Source of the DNA: PALSA-911 sp963743035
Lineage (GTDB): Bacteria; Pseudomonadota; Alphaproteobacteria; Acetobacterales; Acetobacteraceae
Reading direction: 5' to 3'
NCBI GenBank assembly: GCA_963743035.1
Contig: CAVUOB010000002.1
Coordinates: 186,001 to 250,000, forward strand
DNA: 64,000 bases
Positions within the stretch are counted from its first letter, which is position 1. Each line of letters begins with the position of its first letter. Below are positions 8,513 through 17,480 of this stretch, piece after piece. The notes beneath the pieces are model-generated. The model did not search any database. It was not told the origin of the DNA and saw only the letters and a program-made list of their open reading frames with translations. The translations under genes and the position numbers were made by a program.

Positions 8513-8566
8513 TGGGGGCTCAACTGGGTTCGGGTACGGGATGGCTTGAAGCTGGGTTACGGTTTG

Positions 8567-8589
8567 CCTAAGGTGCGGCGCACATTAGG
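8567..8589. promoter_or_regulatory. Short inverted repeat between divergent kdsB and cytochrome c genes
   Basis: CCTAAGGTGC (8567-8576) and GCACATTAGG (8580-8589) are inverted repeats with one mismatch around a three-base spacer. It lies about 55 bases from the kdsB start and 135 bases from the cytochrome c start. There is no T-run, so it is not an obvious terminator. A dimeric-regulator operator is possible but nothing identifies the regulator. Confidence 0.3.
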
Positions 8590-8723
8590 TAGGCCCCGGT
8601 TTGCGCGCAAATCCGCGCGATCCGGACGTCTTCCGGACCAAGGACGGCGCCCGATTCGTTTTCATCCTGGGGGTTTCGTCCAGCTCGTTGCCCTCAGCTA
8701 GTTACCCGGAGAAGATCCGTCCG

Positions 8724-9260
8724 ATGGACAGCATGCAAATCAACAAGGCGATCGCCGCGTTCCTGATCGCCGGGATCGCTTTTTTCATCACGGGCCTGAT
8801 CGGGGACCAGATCGTTCGGGTGCGTCATCTGCCGCATACTGTCCTGAAGATCGAAGAAGCGGCGGCGCCGGCGCCGACCGGGGGCGCTCCGGAAGAGCTG
8901 AAGCCGATCGGACCGCTGCTCGCCGCCGCCGATCCGGCCGCGGGCGAAGGGCTGGCGAAGAAGCTGTGCAGCGCCTGCCACACCTTCAACGAAGGCGGCA
9001 AGGCCGGCGTCGGGCCGAACCTGTATGGCGTTGTCGGCGCCAAGCACGGCCACATGGAGGGCTTCAACTACTCCGACGGCATGAAGGCCAAGACCGGTGA
9101 CTGGAACTACGAGGAGCTGAACGCCTGGCTGAAGAAGCCCGCCGCCTATGTTCCGGGCACCCGCATGGCGTTCGCCGGCATCAACAGCGACAAGCAGCGC
9201 GCCGACGTGATCGACTATCTGCGCAGCCTGTCGAAGTCGCCGCTGCCGCTGCCGCAGTAG
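8724..9260 (+). CDS. Membrane-anchored class I cytochrome c (CycM-like)
   Basis: This 178-residue electron carrier has one N-terminal transmembrane segment (about residues 8-26), a short Ala/Pro linker and a cytochrome c domain facing the periplasm. The haem site CSACH is at 82-86, and the likely axial ligand is Met148 in PGTRMAFAG. It resembles the CycM/c552 type that links the bc1 complex to cytochrome c oxidase in alphaproteobacteria. The start ATG at 8724 is chosen because the signal anchor begins just after it and GGAGAAG lies upstream. The next gene, hisN, starts 10 bases downstream. Confidence 0.9.
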   Translation: MDSMQINKAIAAFLIAGIAFFITGLIGDQIVRVRHLPHTVLKIEEAAAPAPTGGAPEELKPIGPLLAAADPAAGEGLAKKLCSACHTFNEGGKAGVGPNLYGVVGAKHGHMEGFNYSDGMKAKTGDWNYEELNAWLKKPAAYVPGTRMAFAGINSDKQRADVIDYLRSLSKSPLPLPQ

Positions 9261-9270
9261 TCACCGTCCG

Positions 9271-10068
9271 ATGAGGGCGGAGATCGGCCAGACGGAGATG
9301 GACCGGCTGGTCGCCGCCGCGGAGGCCGCGGCGGATGTCGCGGGTGCCGCGATCCGGCCGTTCTTCCGCGCCGGACTCGACTCGGAACTGAAGGGCGACC
9401 GCAGCCCCGTCACCATCGCCGACCGCACTGCCGAGCAGGTGATGCGCGCCGTCCTGGCCGAGCGGTTCCCCGCGCACGGCATCCTGGGCGAGGAATTCGG
9501 CCTGGACCGGCCCGATGCTCGGCTGCGCTGGGTGCTCGATCCCATCGACGGCACCCGCGCCTTCATCACCGGACGGCCGGTGTTCGGCACCCTGGTCGGG
9601 CTGCTGGACGGCGACACGCCGATCGTCGGCATCATCGATCAGCCGGTGACCGGGGAGCGCTGGGTCGGCGCCGCCGGCCGGCCGACGCGGTTCAGCGGAC
9701 CCTATGGCGGACGCGCCGGCACGCGGCGCTGCGCCGCGGTGGGCGAGGCGGAACTGTCCTGTACCTCGCCGGAAATGTTCGGCACGGATCTGCCGCGCTG
9801 GGAGACGCTTGCGGAGGCGGCGAAGCGGCGCTCCTTCGGCGGGGATTGCTACGCTTACGGGCTGCTGGCGCTGGGCCAGATCGACATCATCGCCGAGGCC
9901 GACCTGAAGATCTGGGACTGGGCGGCGCTGACCCCGGTGATCGAGGGCGCCGGCGGGCGGATCACCGACTGGTCCGGCCGGCGGCTGGCGGCGGATGGCG
10001 ACGGGCGGGCGCTGGCGGTGGGCGATCCCGCACTGCTGGAACAGGCCATCGCCTTGCTCGCGGGGTAG
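9271..10068 (+). CDS. hisN: Histidinol-phosphatase, inositol monophosphatase type
   Basis: The 265-residue protein belongs to the Mg-dependent IMPase superfamily. Metal-binding motifs are GEEFG near residue 73, DPIDGTRAFITG near 90 and the C-terminal WDWAALTPVIEGAGG. The blocks KGDRSPVTIADR and GIIDQPVTGERW are those of HisN-type histidinol-phosphatases, which remove phosphate from histidinol phosphate in histidine synthesis. A second, less specific family member occurs at 43782-44564. It starts 10 bases after the cytochrome c gene. No other his gene is nearby, which is common for hisN. Confidence 0.85.
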   Translation: MRAEIGQTEMDRLVAAAEAAADVAGAAIRPFFRAGLDSELKGDRSPVTIADRTAEQVMRAVLAERFPAHGILGEEFGLDRPDARLRWVLDPIDGTRAFITGRPVFGTLVGLLDGDTPIVGIIDQPVTGERWVGAAGRPTRFSGPYGGRAGTRRCAAVGEAELSCTSPEMFGTDLPRWETLAEAAKRRSFGGDCYAYGLLALGQIDIIAEADLKIWDWAALTPVIEGAGGRITDWSGRRLAADGDGRALAVGDPALLEQAIALLAG

Positions 10069-10154
10069 CGGAGCCGGCCCGGGAATTGGTATCTGGCGGG
10101 AGTGGGTATCGGGGCGTCGATCCCCACATGCCAGCATGCGGGCGACCCGGACGC

Positions 10155-10180
10155 GCCCATACCTGCGGCCCATACCTGCG
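10155..10180 (+). repeat. 13-bp tandem duplication in the yejA leader
   Basis: GCCCATACCTGCG occurs twice in direct succession (10155-10167 and 10168-10180), ending 18 bases before the yejA ATG and just upstream of its AAGGAG ribosome-binding site. It may be a recent slippage duplication; no function can be read from it. Confidence 0.75.
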
Positions 10181-10198
10181 GAAGGAGCCTGTTTGGCC

Positions 10199-12049
10199 AT
10201 GACACCGACCCGCCGTGCCGTCCTGCAGCTGCTGGCAGCGCTGCCGCTGGCGCCGGCCGCGCGCGCCGCGGCACCTGGCGCTGCCGGGTCCGGGATCGTG
10301 CGCACGCACGCGTTCTCCGTGCTTGGCACCCCCGCGCTGGCGCCGGATTTTCCCTATTTCCCCTATGTGAACCCCGATGCGCCGAAGGGCGGGGAGATGG
10401 TGCTGTCCTCGGTCGGCACTTTCGACAGCTTCAACCCGTTCATCATCCGCGGCAGCGCCGCCGATATCACGCGCGTCTACGATACGCTGCTGCGCGCCTC
10501 CGCGGACGAGGACAGCGCCGCCTATGGCCATCTGGCCGCGGTGATCGAGCTGCCGGAGGACCGCAAATGGGTCGCCTTCGAGCTGCGTCCGGAAGCGCGG
10601 TTCCACGACGGCACGCCGGTCACCGCCGAGGATGTTGCCTGGACCTTCAACACCCTGCGCGAGAAGGCGAGGCCGTTCTATCGGCAGTACTATGCTGACG
10701 TGGCGGATGTGGCCGTGGAAGGCAGGCTGCGCGTGGTCTTTCACTTCAAGACCGACCGCAACCGCGAATTGCCGCTGATCCTGGGCGAAATGCCGGTGCT
10801 GCCGAAGCAATGGTGGGCCAGCCGGGACTTCTCCAAGCCACTGACCGAACCGCCGCTCGGCTCCGGCCCGTACCGGGTGGGGAAATTCGAGTTCGGCCGC
10901 TCAGTTTCCTATGAGCGGGTGGCGGATTGGTGGGCGCGCGACCGGCCGACCGGCAAGGGGCTGAGCAATATCGACACCATGCGCGTCGAGTATTTCCGCG
11001 ACGCCACCGTGGCGCTGGAGGCGTTCAAGGCCGGGCAGATCGATTTCCGCCAGGAGAACATCGCCAAGCAATGGGCCACCGCGTACGATTTTCCCGCGGT
11101 GGGGAAGGGCCTGGTGAGGAAGGAGGAGATCCGCCACCATTTGCCGACGGGAATGCAGGGCTTCGCCTTCAACACCCGCCGCCCGGTGTTCAAGGATGTC
11201 CGCGTCCGCCAGGCATTGGCCTGGGCCTATGATTTCGAATGGGCCAACAAGAACCTGTTCTACAACGCCTATACCCGCACGAAATCCTATTATAGCAACA
11301 GCGACCTGGCATCCTCCGCCCTGCCGGCGGGCGGTGAGCTGGCATTGCTGGAGGGTTATCGCGACAAGCTGGCGCCGGCGGTGTTCACCCAGCCATTCAC
11401 GCTGCCGGTCACCGATGGCTCCGGCAACAACCGCGAGGAGCTGCGCTTCGCACTCGGACTGCTGAAAGAGGCCGGCTACGAGGTGCGCGAGCGCAAGCTG
11501 ATCGGTCCGGACGGCAAGCAGATGACCTTCGAGCTGCTGCTGGACCAGCCGGCATTCGAGCGGGTGGCGCTGCCTTATGTGGAGACGTTGAAGAAGCTCG
11601 GCATCGAGACGCGCGTGCGCACGGTGGACGGGGCGCAGTATCAGCGGCTGATGGACACGTTTGATTTCGACATGTCGGTCGTGGTGTTCGGCGAGAGCAC
11701 CAACCCCGGCAACGAACAGCTCGGTTACTGGAGCTGCGCCTCCGGCCGGCAGGAGGGCGGCGACAACGTCATGGGCATCTGCGACCCCGTGGTGGATGCG
11801 CTGGTCGGCAAGCTGATCGCCGTGGACAGCCAGGAGGCGCAGCTGGCCGCCGCTCACGCGCTGGACCGCGTGCTGCTGCACGGCTGGTACCTGGTGCCGC
11901 ATTGGCACACGCAATCCTTCCGGCTCGCGTTCTGGGACCGCTTCGCCCGCCCGCCGGCGGAGGTGCGCAGCGGCTTCGTGCTGGATGATTGGTGGGTGGA
12001 CGCGGCGCGCTCCGCTGTCGTGGAGGCCGCTCGGCGCGGCGGCAACTGA
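10199..12049 (+). CDS. yejA: Periplasmic peptide-binding protein of a Yej-type ABC importer
   Basis: This 616-residue family 5 solute-binding protein starts with a twin-arginine-like export signal (TRRAVLQLLAALPLAPAARA) cleaved near residue 23. The mature protein carries YPYVNPDAPKGG-type sequence (here FPYVNPDAPKGGEM), HDGTPVTAEDVAWTF and GMQGFAFNTRRPVF, which are characteristic of YejA rather than DppA. YejABEF imports oligopeptides, including microcin C-like ones. The ATG at 10199 follows AAGGAG and keeps the complete signal peptide. yejB follows after one base. Confidence 0.9.
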   Translation: MTPTRRAVLQLLAALPLAPAARAAAPGAAGSGIVRTHAFSVLGTPALAPDFPYFPYVNPDAPKGGEMVLSSVGTFDSFNPFIIRGSAADITRVYDTLLRASADEDSAAYGHLAAVIELPEDRKWVAFELRPEARFHDGTPVTAEDVAWTFNTLREKARPFYRQYYADVADVAVEGRLRVVFHFKTDRNRELPLILGEMPVLPKQWWASRDFSKPLTEPPLGSGPYRVGKFEFGRSVSYERVADWWARDRPTGKGLSNIDTMRVEYFRDATVALEAFKAGQIDFRQENIAKQWATAYDFPAVGKGLVRKEEIRHHLPTGMQGFAFNTRRPVFKDVRVRQALAWAYDFEWANKNLFYNAYTRTKSYYSNSDLASSALPAGGELALLEGYRDKLAPAVFTQPFTLPVTDGSGNNREELRFALGLLKEAGYEVRERKLIGPDGKQMTFELLLDQPAFERVALPYVETLKKLGIETRVRTVDGAQYQRLMDTFDFDMSVVVFGESTNPGNEQLGYWSCASGRQEGGDNVMGICDPVVDALVGKLIAVDSQEAQLAAAHALDRVLLHGWYLVPHWHTQSFRLAFWDRFARPPAEVRSGFVLDDWWVDAARSAVVEAARRGGN

Positions 12050-12050
12050 C

Positions 12051-13130
12051 ATGGGCGCCTATCTGCTGCGCCGCCTGTTGCTGGTGATCCCGACGCTGAT
12101 CGGCATCGTCGCGATCAATTTCGCGGTGGTGCAGTTCGCCCCCGGCGGGCCAGTGGAGCAGATGATCGCCGAACTGCGCGGCAAGGGCAGCGCGACGGGG
12201 CGGCTGACCAATGCCGGAGCCGGCGAGGCGTCGGCGCCCAGCTCCGATTCCAGCTATCGCGGCGCGCGCGGCCTTGATCCGGCGGTGGTGGCCGACATCA
12301 AGAAGATGTTCGGCTTCGACAAGCCGCCGCTGACGCGCTTCCTCGACATGCTCAGGGATTACGCCAGGTTCGATTTCGGCCGCAGCTTCTTCCGCGACCA
12401 GACGGTGCTGCACCTGATCGCGCAGAAGATGCCGGTATCGGTCTCGATCGGGTTGTGGTCGACGCTGCTGGTGTATTTCATCTCCATTCCGCTTGGCATC
12501 TCCAAGGCGGTGCGCGACGGCAGCCGGTTCGACCTGGTCTCCTCCGCGGTGGTGCTGGTCGGCTACGCCATTCCCGGTTTCCTGTTCGCGATCCTGCTGG
12601 TGATCCTGTTCGCAGGCGGCTCCTTCGTGCAGTGGTTTCCGTTGCGCGGCCTGACCAGCTCGGGCTCGGGGGATTGGAGCTGGCCGGCGCGGATCGCGGA
12701 TTACGCCTGGCACATGGTGCTGCCGACGATCGCGCTGGTCGCCGGCGGTTTCGCCAGCCTGACGATGCTGACCAAGAACTGCTTCCTGGAAGAGATCCGC
12801 AAGCAATACGTCACCACCGCGCGTGCCAAGGGCGCGAGCGAGACCCGGGTGCTGTACGGCCACATCTTCCGCAATGCCATGCTGCTGGTGGTGGCCGGTT
12901 TTCCCGCGGCATTCATCGGCATCGTGTTCTCCTCCTCCCTGCTGGTGGAGATCGTGTTCTCCCTGGACGGGTTGGGGCTGTTGGGTTTCGAATCCGCGAT
13001 CCAGCGCGACTATCCCGTGATGTTCGGGACGCTGTTCATCTTTACACTGCTCGGGCTGGTGATGCAGATCGTCGGCGACGTGATGTACACGCTGGTCGAT
13101 CCGCGGATCGACTTCGAGAGCCGCCGGTGA
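12051..13130 (+). CDS. yejB: Yej-type peptide ABC transporter permease
   Basis: This 359-residue inner-membrane permease begins with the DppB-family start MGAYLLRRLLLVIPTLIGI. It has an extended periplasmic segment before DPAVVADIKKMFGFDKPP, as YejB does, and the permease loop GASETRVLYGHIFRNAM that docks on the ATPase. It ends LVDPRIDFESRR, the usual YejB tail. It begins one base after the yejA stop. Downstream the operon is interrupted by element R2 before yejE. Confidence 0.92.
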   Translation: MGAYLLRRLLLVIPTLIGIVAINFAVVQFAPGGPVEQMIAELRGKGSATGRLTNAGAGEASAPSSDSSYRGARGLDPAVVADIKKMFGFDKPPLTRFLDMLRDYARFDFGRSFFRDQTVLHLIAQKMPVSVSIGLWSTLLVYFISIPLGISKAVRDGSRFDLVSSAVVLVGYAIPGFLFAILLVILFAGGSFVQWFPLRGLTSSGSGDWSWPARIADYAWHMVLPTIALVAGGFASLTMLTKNCFLEEIRKQYVTTARAKGASETRVLYGHIFRNAMLLVVAGFPAAFIGIVFSSSLLVEIVFSLDGLGLLGFESAIQRDYPVMFGTLFIFTLLGLVMQIVGDVMYTLVDPRIDFESRR

Positions 13131-13377
13131 GGAAGGTTGGGGCTTTGCCCCAAACCCCAGCAGGGGCTCTGCCCCTGCACCCCGCCAAGGGACAGTCGTC
13201 CCTTGGATCCCTTGGAATGGTTTGTTGGGAAGGGGGCGTAAATGGCGTAGCCGTTGCGCGGCTTCGTCATGCCCCCTTCCCAACAAACCAAACGAATGGG
13301 GGTCAAGGGGCCACGGGCTCCTTGCGGGGGTGCAGGGGGCAGAGCCCCCTGCCGGGGTCTGGGGCGGAGCCCCGGCC
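13131..13377. repeat. Nested-palindrome element R2 inside the yej operon
   Basis: The whole yejB-yejE gap is a chain of hairpins. The left modules are TTGGGGCTTTGCCCCAA, CAGGGGCTCTGCCCCTG and a 22-base palindrome at 13185-13206. A central 20-bp perfect stem pairs 13218-13237 with 13271-13290, and the right modules include CAGGGGGCAGAGCCCCCTG and GGGGCGGAGCCCC. The 22-base module recurs identically in R4 and as its reverse complement in R3. The last hairpin ends eight bases before the yejE start codon and contains the only plausible ribosome-binding site (GGAG, 13366-13369) in its loop. Confidence 0.9.
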
Positions 13378-14406
13378 TTGACTCTGTCCCCCATCACCCG
13401 CCGCCGGCTGGCGATCTTCCGGCAGAACCGGCGCGGCTTCGTCTCGCTTTGGATTTTCGCCACGCTGTTTTTCGTGTCGCTGTTCGCCGAGTTCATCGCC
13501 AACGACCGGCCGCTGTTGATCCGCTACGACGGGCACTGGTTCGTTCCGGTTCTGCAGGACTACAGCGAGGATGCGTTCGGCCCGGATTTCCTGCCGACCG
13601 ATGCCGACTACACCGACCCCGAGCTGGCGCGCACCATCAATGCCAAGGGCTGGATGGTCTGGCCGCTGGTGCCTTATTCCTACAACACTGTGGTGAAGAA
13701 CCTGGACGTGCCGGCGCCGGCGCCGCCTTCCTGGCGCAATCCGCTGGGCACCGACGACCAGGCGCGCGACGTGCTGGCGCGGGTGATCTACGGCTTCCGC
13801 CTGTCGGTGCTGTTCGGCTTCACGCTGACGATCGTATCGTCCGTCGTCGGCGTCGCGGCTGGGGCGGTGCAGGGCTATTACGGCGGCACGCTCGATCTGC
13901 TGTTCCAGCGTTTTATCGAGATCTGGTCGGGCATGCCCGAACTCTATCTGCTGATCATCCTCGGCAGCGTGCTGACGCCGAGTTTCTGGGTGCTGCTGAT
14001 CTTCCTGCTGCTGTTCCGCTGGATGGGGTTGACCGGCGTGGTGCGGGCGGAATTCCTGCGCGGCCGCAACCTGGACTACGTGCGGGCGGCCAAGGCACTG
14101 GGGGTCTCGGACCTGGCGGTGATGTGGCGCCACGTGCTGCCCAACGCGATGGTTGCGACGCTCACCTTCCTGCCGTTCATCCTGTCCGGCTCGGTGACGG
14201 TGCTGAGCACGCTGGACTTCCTCGGGTTCGGTCTGCCGCCGGGCTCGCCGTCGCTCGGTGAACTGGTGGCGCAGGGCAAGAACAACCTGCAGGCGCCTTG
14301 GCTCGGCGTGACCGCGTTCTTCGCACTGGGGTCGGTGCTGACCCTGCTGATCTTCGTCGGCGAGGCCGTGCGCGACGCGTTCGATGCCAGGCGGATGCCG
14401 GTATGA
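13378..14406 (+). CDS. yejE: Yej-type peptide ABC transporter permease
   Basis: The 342-residue DppC-family permease contains the YejE blocks ITRRRLAIFRQNRRGF, FIANDRPLL, PLGTDDQARDVLARVIYG and the ATPase-docking loop KALGVSDLAVMWRHVLPNAM. No ATG precedes the conserved start. The best choice is TTG at 13378, with CTG at 13384 as an alternative. The upstream GGAG lies in the loop of the terminal hairpin of element R2, so translation initiation seems to depend on the repeat. The gene is flanked on both sides by related palindromic elements. Confidence 0.9.
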   Translation: MTLSPITRRRLAIFRQNRRGFVSLWIFATLFFVSLFAEFIANDRPLLIRYDGHWFVPVLQDYSEDAFGPDFLPTDADYTDPELARTINAKGWMVWPLVPYSYNTVVKNLDVPAPAPPSWRNPLGTDDQARDVLARVIYGFRLSVLFGFTLTIVSSVVGVAAGAVQGYYGGTLDLLFQRFIEIWSGMPELYLLIILGSVLTPSFWVLLIFLLLFRWMGLTGVVRAEFLRGRNLDYVRAAKALGVSDLAVMWRHVLPNAMVATLTFLPFILSGSVTVLSTLDFLGFGLPPGSPSLGELVAQGKNNLQAPWLGVTAFFALGSVLTLLIFVGEAVRDAFDARRMPV

Positions 14407-14655
14407 GGAAGATTGGGGCTTTGCCCCAAACCCCAGGAGGGGCTCTGCCCCTCCACCCCGCGAGGGGATGGTCATCCCCTCGACCCCTTTCAGTTTGGTT
14501 TGTTGGGAAGGGGGCATGCCGTAGCCGATCGACGGTAATGTCGGTTACGTCCCCTTCCCAACAAACCAGCCAGAGAGATCCAAGGGACGACTGTCCCTTG
14601 GCGGGTGCAGGGCAGAGACCTGCTGGGGCCTGGGGCGAAGCCCCAGTCTTGCTCA
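14407..14655. repeat. Nested-palindrome element R3 inside the yej operon, opposite orientation core
   Basis: The yejE-yejF gap begins with the same module as R2 (ATTGGGGCTTTGCCCCAA). It has a central 18-bp perfect stem (14496-14513 with 14551-14568) identical in its core to that of R2. On the right it carries the 22-base palindrome at 14580-14601, which is the exact reverse complement of the R2/R4 copy. Its left palindrome around 14461-14482 matches the reverse complement of one to the right of the stem in R4. The modules flanking the stem are therefore in reverse order relative to R4. A last hairpin, CTGGGGCGAAGCCCCAG, ends about 30 bases before yejF. Confidence 0.9.
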
Positions 14656-14677
14656 CACCTGGCACAGGACCGCGGGC

Positions 14678-16261
14678 ATGAGCCTGGTCGAGGTCGAAAA
14701 CCTCTCCGTCGCCTTCGGTGCGAAGCGGGTGGTGCAAGGCGTGTCCTTCATCCTCGATCGGGGCGAGACGCTGGCGCTGGTGGGGGAGAGCGGTTCGGGC
14801 AAGTCGCTGACCGCTCTGTCGCTGCTGCAATTGCTGCCGCCGGGGGGCAGCAACCCGACCGGACGGATCATGCTCGATGGCCAGTGCATGATCGGCGCGC
14901 CGGAGCGGGCACTGCGCCAGGCGCGTGGCGGCACGGCCGGGATGATCTTCCAGGAGCCGATGACCAGCCTGAACCCGCTGCACCGCATCGGCCGGCAGGT
15001 GTCCGAGGCGATCGCGCTGCATCGCCCGATGCCTGATGGGGCGCTGCGCGCGGCCGCGGTCGCCGCGCTGGCGCGCGCCGGCTTTGCCGATGCCGAAACC
15101 CGGCTGGACGCGTTTCCGCACCAGCTCTCGGGCGGTCAGCGCCAGCGGGTGATGATCGCGATGGCGCTCGCCAATGATCCTGCCCTGCTGATCGCGGACG
15201 AACCGACCACGGCGCTCGACGTCACCATCCAGGGCCAGATCCTGGCCGAGCTGGCGGCGCTGAAGCGGGCGCAGGGCCTGGCGCTGCTGCTGATCAGCCA
15301 TGATCTGCGCATCGTGCGCCGCTACGCCGACAAGCTGTGCGTGATGAAGGACGGCGTGGTGGTGGAGGCCGGGCGCGTGGCCGACGTGTTCGCCGCGCCG
15401 GCCCATCCGTATACGCGCATGCTGCTGGATGCCGTGCCGAAAGGCGCGCCGGCGCCGCTGGCGCCGGATGCTGCGGAGGTGCTGCGCGCCGAGGACATCA
15501 AGGTGCATTTCCCCATCCGCCGCGGCCTGCTGCGTCGGCAGGTGGGTGCGGTCCGCGCGGTGGACGGCGTATCACTGAGCCTGCATGAGGGCGAGACCGT
15601 CGGCCTGGTCGGCGAGTCAGGCTCCGGCAAGACCACCATCGGCCTGGCCTGCCTGCGGCTGGCGCCGGTCATGGGCAGGATCGTCGTCGCCGGAAAGGAC
15701 CTCTCTCGGCTGAATGCGCGCGATCTGCGCCGGCTGCGCGCCAAGATGCAGATGGTGTTCCAGGACCCATATGGCAGCCTGTCGCCACGCACGACCGTGG
15801 GCGACATCGTCGCCGAGGGCCTTACGGTGCATGCGCCCGATTTGAGCCGAGCCGAACGCGCCGGCCGCGTGGCGGCGCAGCTGGACGAGGTGGGCCTGCC
15901 CGCCGACAGCGCCCTGCGCTATCCGCACGAATTCAGCGGCGGCCAGCGCCAGCGTATATCCATCGCCCGCGCGCTGATCCTGGCGCCGCGTTTCGTGGTG
16001 CTGGACGAGCCGACCTCGGCGCTCGACATGTCCGTGCAGGCGCAGATCGTGGAGTTGCTGCGCGACCTGCAGCAGCGCCACGGGTTCGGCTATCTGTTCA
16101 TCAGTCACGATCTGAAGGTGGTGCGCGCATTGGCGCATCGGGTGGTGGTGCTGCGCCAGGGCAAAATCGTGGAGGCTGGCACCGCCGAGCAGATCTTCCT
16201 GCATCCGGTGCAGGAATACACCCGCACCCTGATGCAGGCGGCGTTCGAGCTGGACGCCTGA
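14678..16261 (+). CDS. yejF: Yej-type peptide ABC transporter, fused double ATPase
   Basis: This 527-residue protein has two complete ABC ATPase domains in one chain, as YejF does. The first has Walker A GESGSGKSL and signature LSGGQRQRVMIAMAL; the second has GESGSGKTT and FSGGQRQRISIARAL. Both carry Walker B DEPTTALDV/DEPTSALDM segments and the oligopeptide-type C-terminal extension after each domain (HPYTRMLLDAVP). It powers the YejBE permease. The ATG at 14678 lies about 25 bases after element R3 with only a weak ribosome-binding site. The gene ends four bases before the convergent DUF4399 gene. Confidence 0.93.
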   Translation: MSLVEVENLSVAFGAKRVVQGVSFILDRGETLALVGESGSGKSLTALSLLQLLPPGGSNPTGRIMLDGQCMIGAPERALRQARGGTAGMIFQEPMTSLNPLHRIGRQVSEAIALHRPMPDGALRAAAVAALARAGFADAETRLDAFPHQLSGGQRQRVMIAMALANDPALLIADEPTTALDVTIQGQILAELAALKRAQGLALLLISHDLRIVRRYADKLCVMKDGVVVEAGRVADVFAAPAHPYTRMLLDAVPKGAPAPLAPDAAEVLRAEDIKVHFPIRRGLLRRQVGAVRAVDGVSLSLHEGETVGLVGESGSGKTTIGLACLRLAPVMGRIVVAGKDLSRLNARDLRRLRAKMQMVFQDPYGSLSPRTTVGDIVAEGLTVHAPDLSRAERAGRVAAQLDEVGLPADSALRYPHEFSGGQRQRISIARALILAPRFVVLDEPTSALDMSVQAQIVELLRDLQQRHGFGYLFISHDLKVVRALAHRVVVLRQGKIVEAGTAEQIFLHPVQEYTRTLMQAAFELDA

Positions 16262-16265
16262 CCGG

Positions 16266-16700
16266 CTATTTGTCGACGATCACCAGGATCTTCTCGGAAG
16301 CGACGGAGGGGACCAGCGGGAAATGCGATTTGTCGCCGACGACCAGTTGCAGCATGTGCTGGCCGGGCGGCAGGGAAATCATCGCCTCGGTCTGTCCCTT
16401 GCCGAAATGGCGATGAGCGTCGTCCATCGGGATCGCCTCGCCCTTGGCGGGGGCGGCGGTATCGATCAGCAGATGATGGTGGCCGGTGTTCTCGAAATCC
16501 ACGCCGGCGGGTGCGATACCCATGCCGGAGAGGCCGAACTGCACCAGGAACGGGCTGGTGACGTGGCTGCCCTGGTGCAGATTGATGAAATAAACCTTGG
16601 CACCCGCCGGCGCTGGCGTGTCCTGCGCCAGCGCCGCCGTTCCGGTCAGGACCATCAGGGCGAGAGCAAGACCGAATTTCCGAATTGCCACTGAATGCAC
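16266..16700 (-). CDS. Exported DUF4399 protein
   Basis: This 144-residue protein has a clear Sec signal peptide (LALALMVLTGTAALAQD, cleavage near residue 25). The mature part matches DUF4399: VYFINLHQG, FGLSGMGIAPAG, ENTGHHHLLID and FGKGQTEAMISLPPGQHMLQLVVGD. The HxHH cluster suggests metal binding, but the family has no established role. It is predicted to be periplasmic. A second small exported protein with a different fold (CHRD) lies nearby on the other strand. Confidence 0.88.
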   Translation of the reverse strand: MHSVAIRKFGLALALMVLTGTAALAQDTPAPAGAKVYFINLHQGSHVTSPFLVQFGLSGMGIAPAGVDFENTGHHHLLIDTAAPAKGEAIPMDDAHRHFGKGQTEAMISLPPGQHMLQLVVGDKSHFPLVPSVASEKILVIVDK

Positions 16701-16748
16701 TCCCCATGACGATGCGGCGGCGATCCTACTCCCTGCTGATGGGAGGCG

Positions 16749-17480
16749 TCATCCTCCGTCGCGGATCTCGGCCAGGCCGCGCAGCGCGGTGCCGTTGGGG
16801 GCGAAGTTGGCCGGGTCCAGCCACCCGCGCATGGCATCACGGCAGGCGGGCCATTCGTCTTCCAGGATGGAAAAATACGCGGTGTCGCGCAGGTGGCCCT
16901 TGATCACCCGGTCGGCGCGCAGCGTGCCCTCATAGGTGAAGCCCAGACGCTCCGCGGCGCGGCGGGAGGGGGCATTGAGCGCATGGCATTTCCAGACCAG
17001 GCGGCGATAGCCGAGATCGTCGGCGGCGAGGCGGAGCAGCAGGAACATCGCCTCGGTCGCGGCCCGCGTGCGCTGCAGGGCGGGCGAGAACCAGACATTG
17101 CCGAGCTCGATCGAGGCGTGGCGCGGCTGCATGTCCATCAGCGTGATCCAGCCGGAGGCAAGCCCGGTGGCGACCGGGCGGATGGCCCAGGCCATCGGGT
17201 CGTGGTTGGCGGCAAAATCGGCGATGAAGCTGGCCAGCGACGCGGCGGTGGAGAACGGGCCATAGCTGAGATAGGTCCAGCTGGCATCGGCCGCGGGGTC
17301 GCCCGACTTCGCCGCCAGCCACAGCTCGGCGGCGTGCCGGCGGTGCAGCGGTTCCAGCACGACGTACTGGCCGCGGATCGGCACCCGGGCGGGCAGGGTG
17401 CGCGGGGTGGCATCGACCTCGGGCCCGATTGCCGGGGGCGTCATCTTGTCTGACATCTTCTTTGGCATCTTGTCCTGCAT
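16749..17480 (-). CDS. GNAT family N-acetyltransferase (RimJ/RimL-like)
   Basis: The core matches ribosomal-protein-type GNAT enzymes: VLEPLHRRHAAELW, WAIRPVATGLASGWITLMD, the IELGNVWFSPALQRTRAATEAM block and YRRLVWKCHALNAPSRRAAERLGFTYEG, here cited in parts. These bind acetyl-CoA and acetylate protein N-termini or small amines; this one's substrate is unknown. The start is uncertain. ATG at 17480 gives 244 residues, while ATGs at 17453 and 17441 would shorten the unconserved head. It stands alone between DUF4399 and the divergent CHRD gene. Confidence 0.85.
   Translation of the reverse strand: MQDKMPKKMSDKMTPPAIGPEVDATPRTLPARVPIRGQYVVLEPLHRRHAAELWLAAKSGDPAADASWTYLSYGPFSTAASLASFIADFAANHDPMAWAIRPVATGLASGWITLMDMQPRHASIELGNVWFSPALQRTRAATEAMFLLLRLAADDLGYRRLVWKCHALNAPSRRAAERLGFTYEGTLRADRVIKGHLRDTAYFSILEDEWPACRDAMRGWLDPANFAPNGTALRGLAEIRDGG

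Noticed and set aside
10155..10180. The two 13-base repeats in the yejA leader as a CRISPR or iteron array
   Set aside because: Only two directly abutting copies without spacers; simple duplication fits better.
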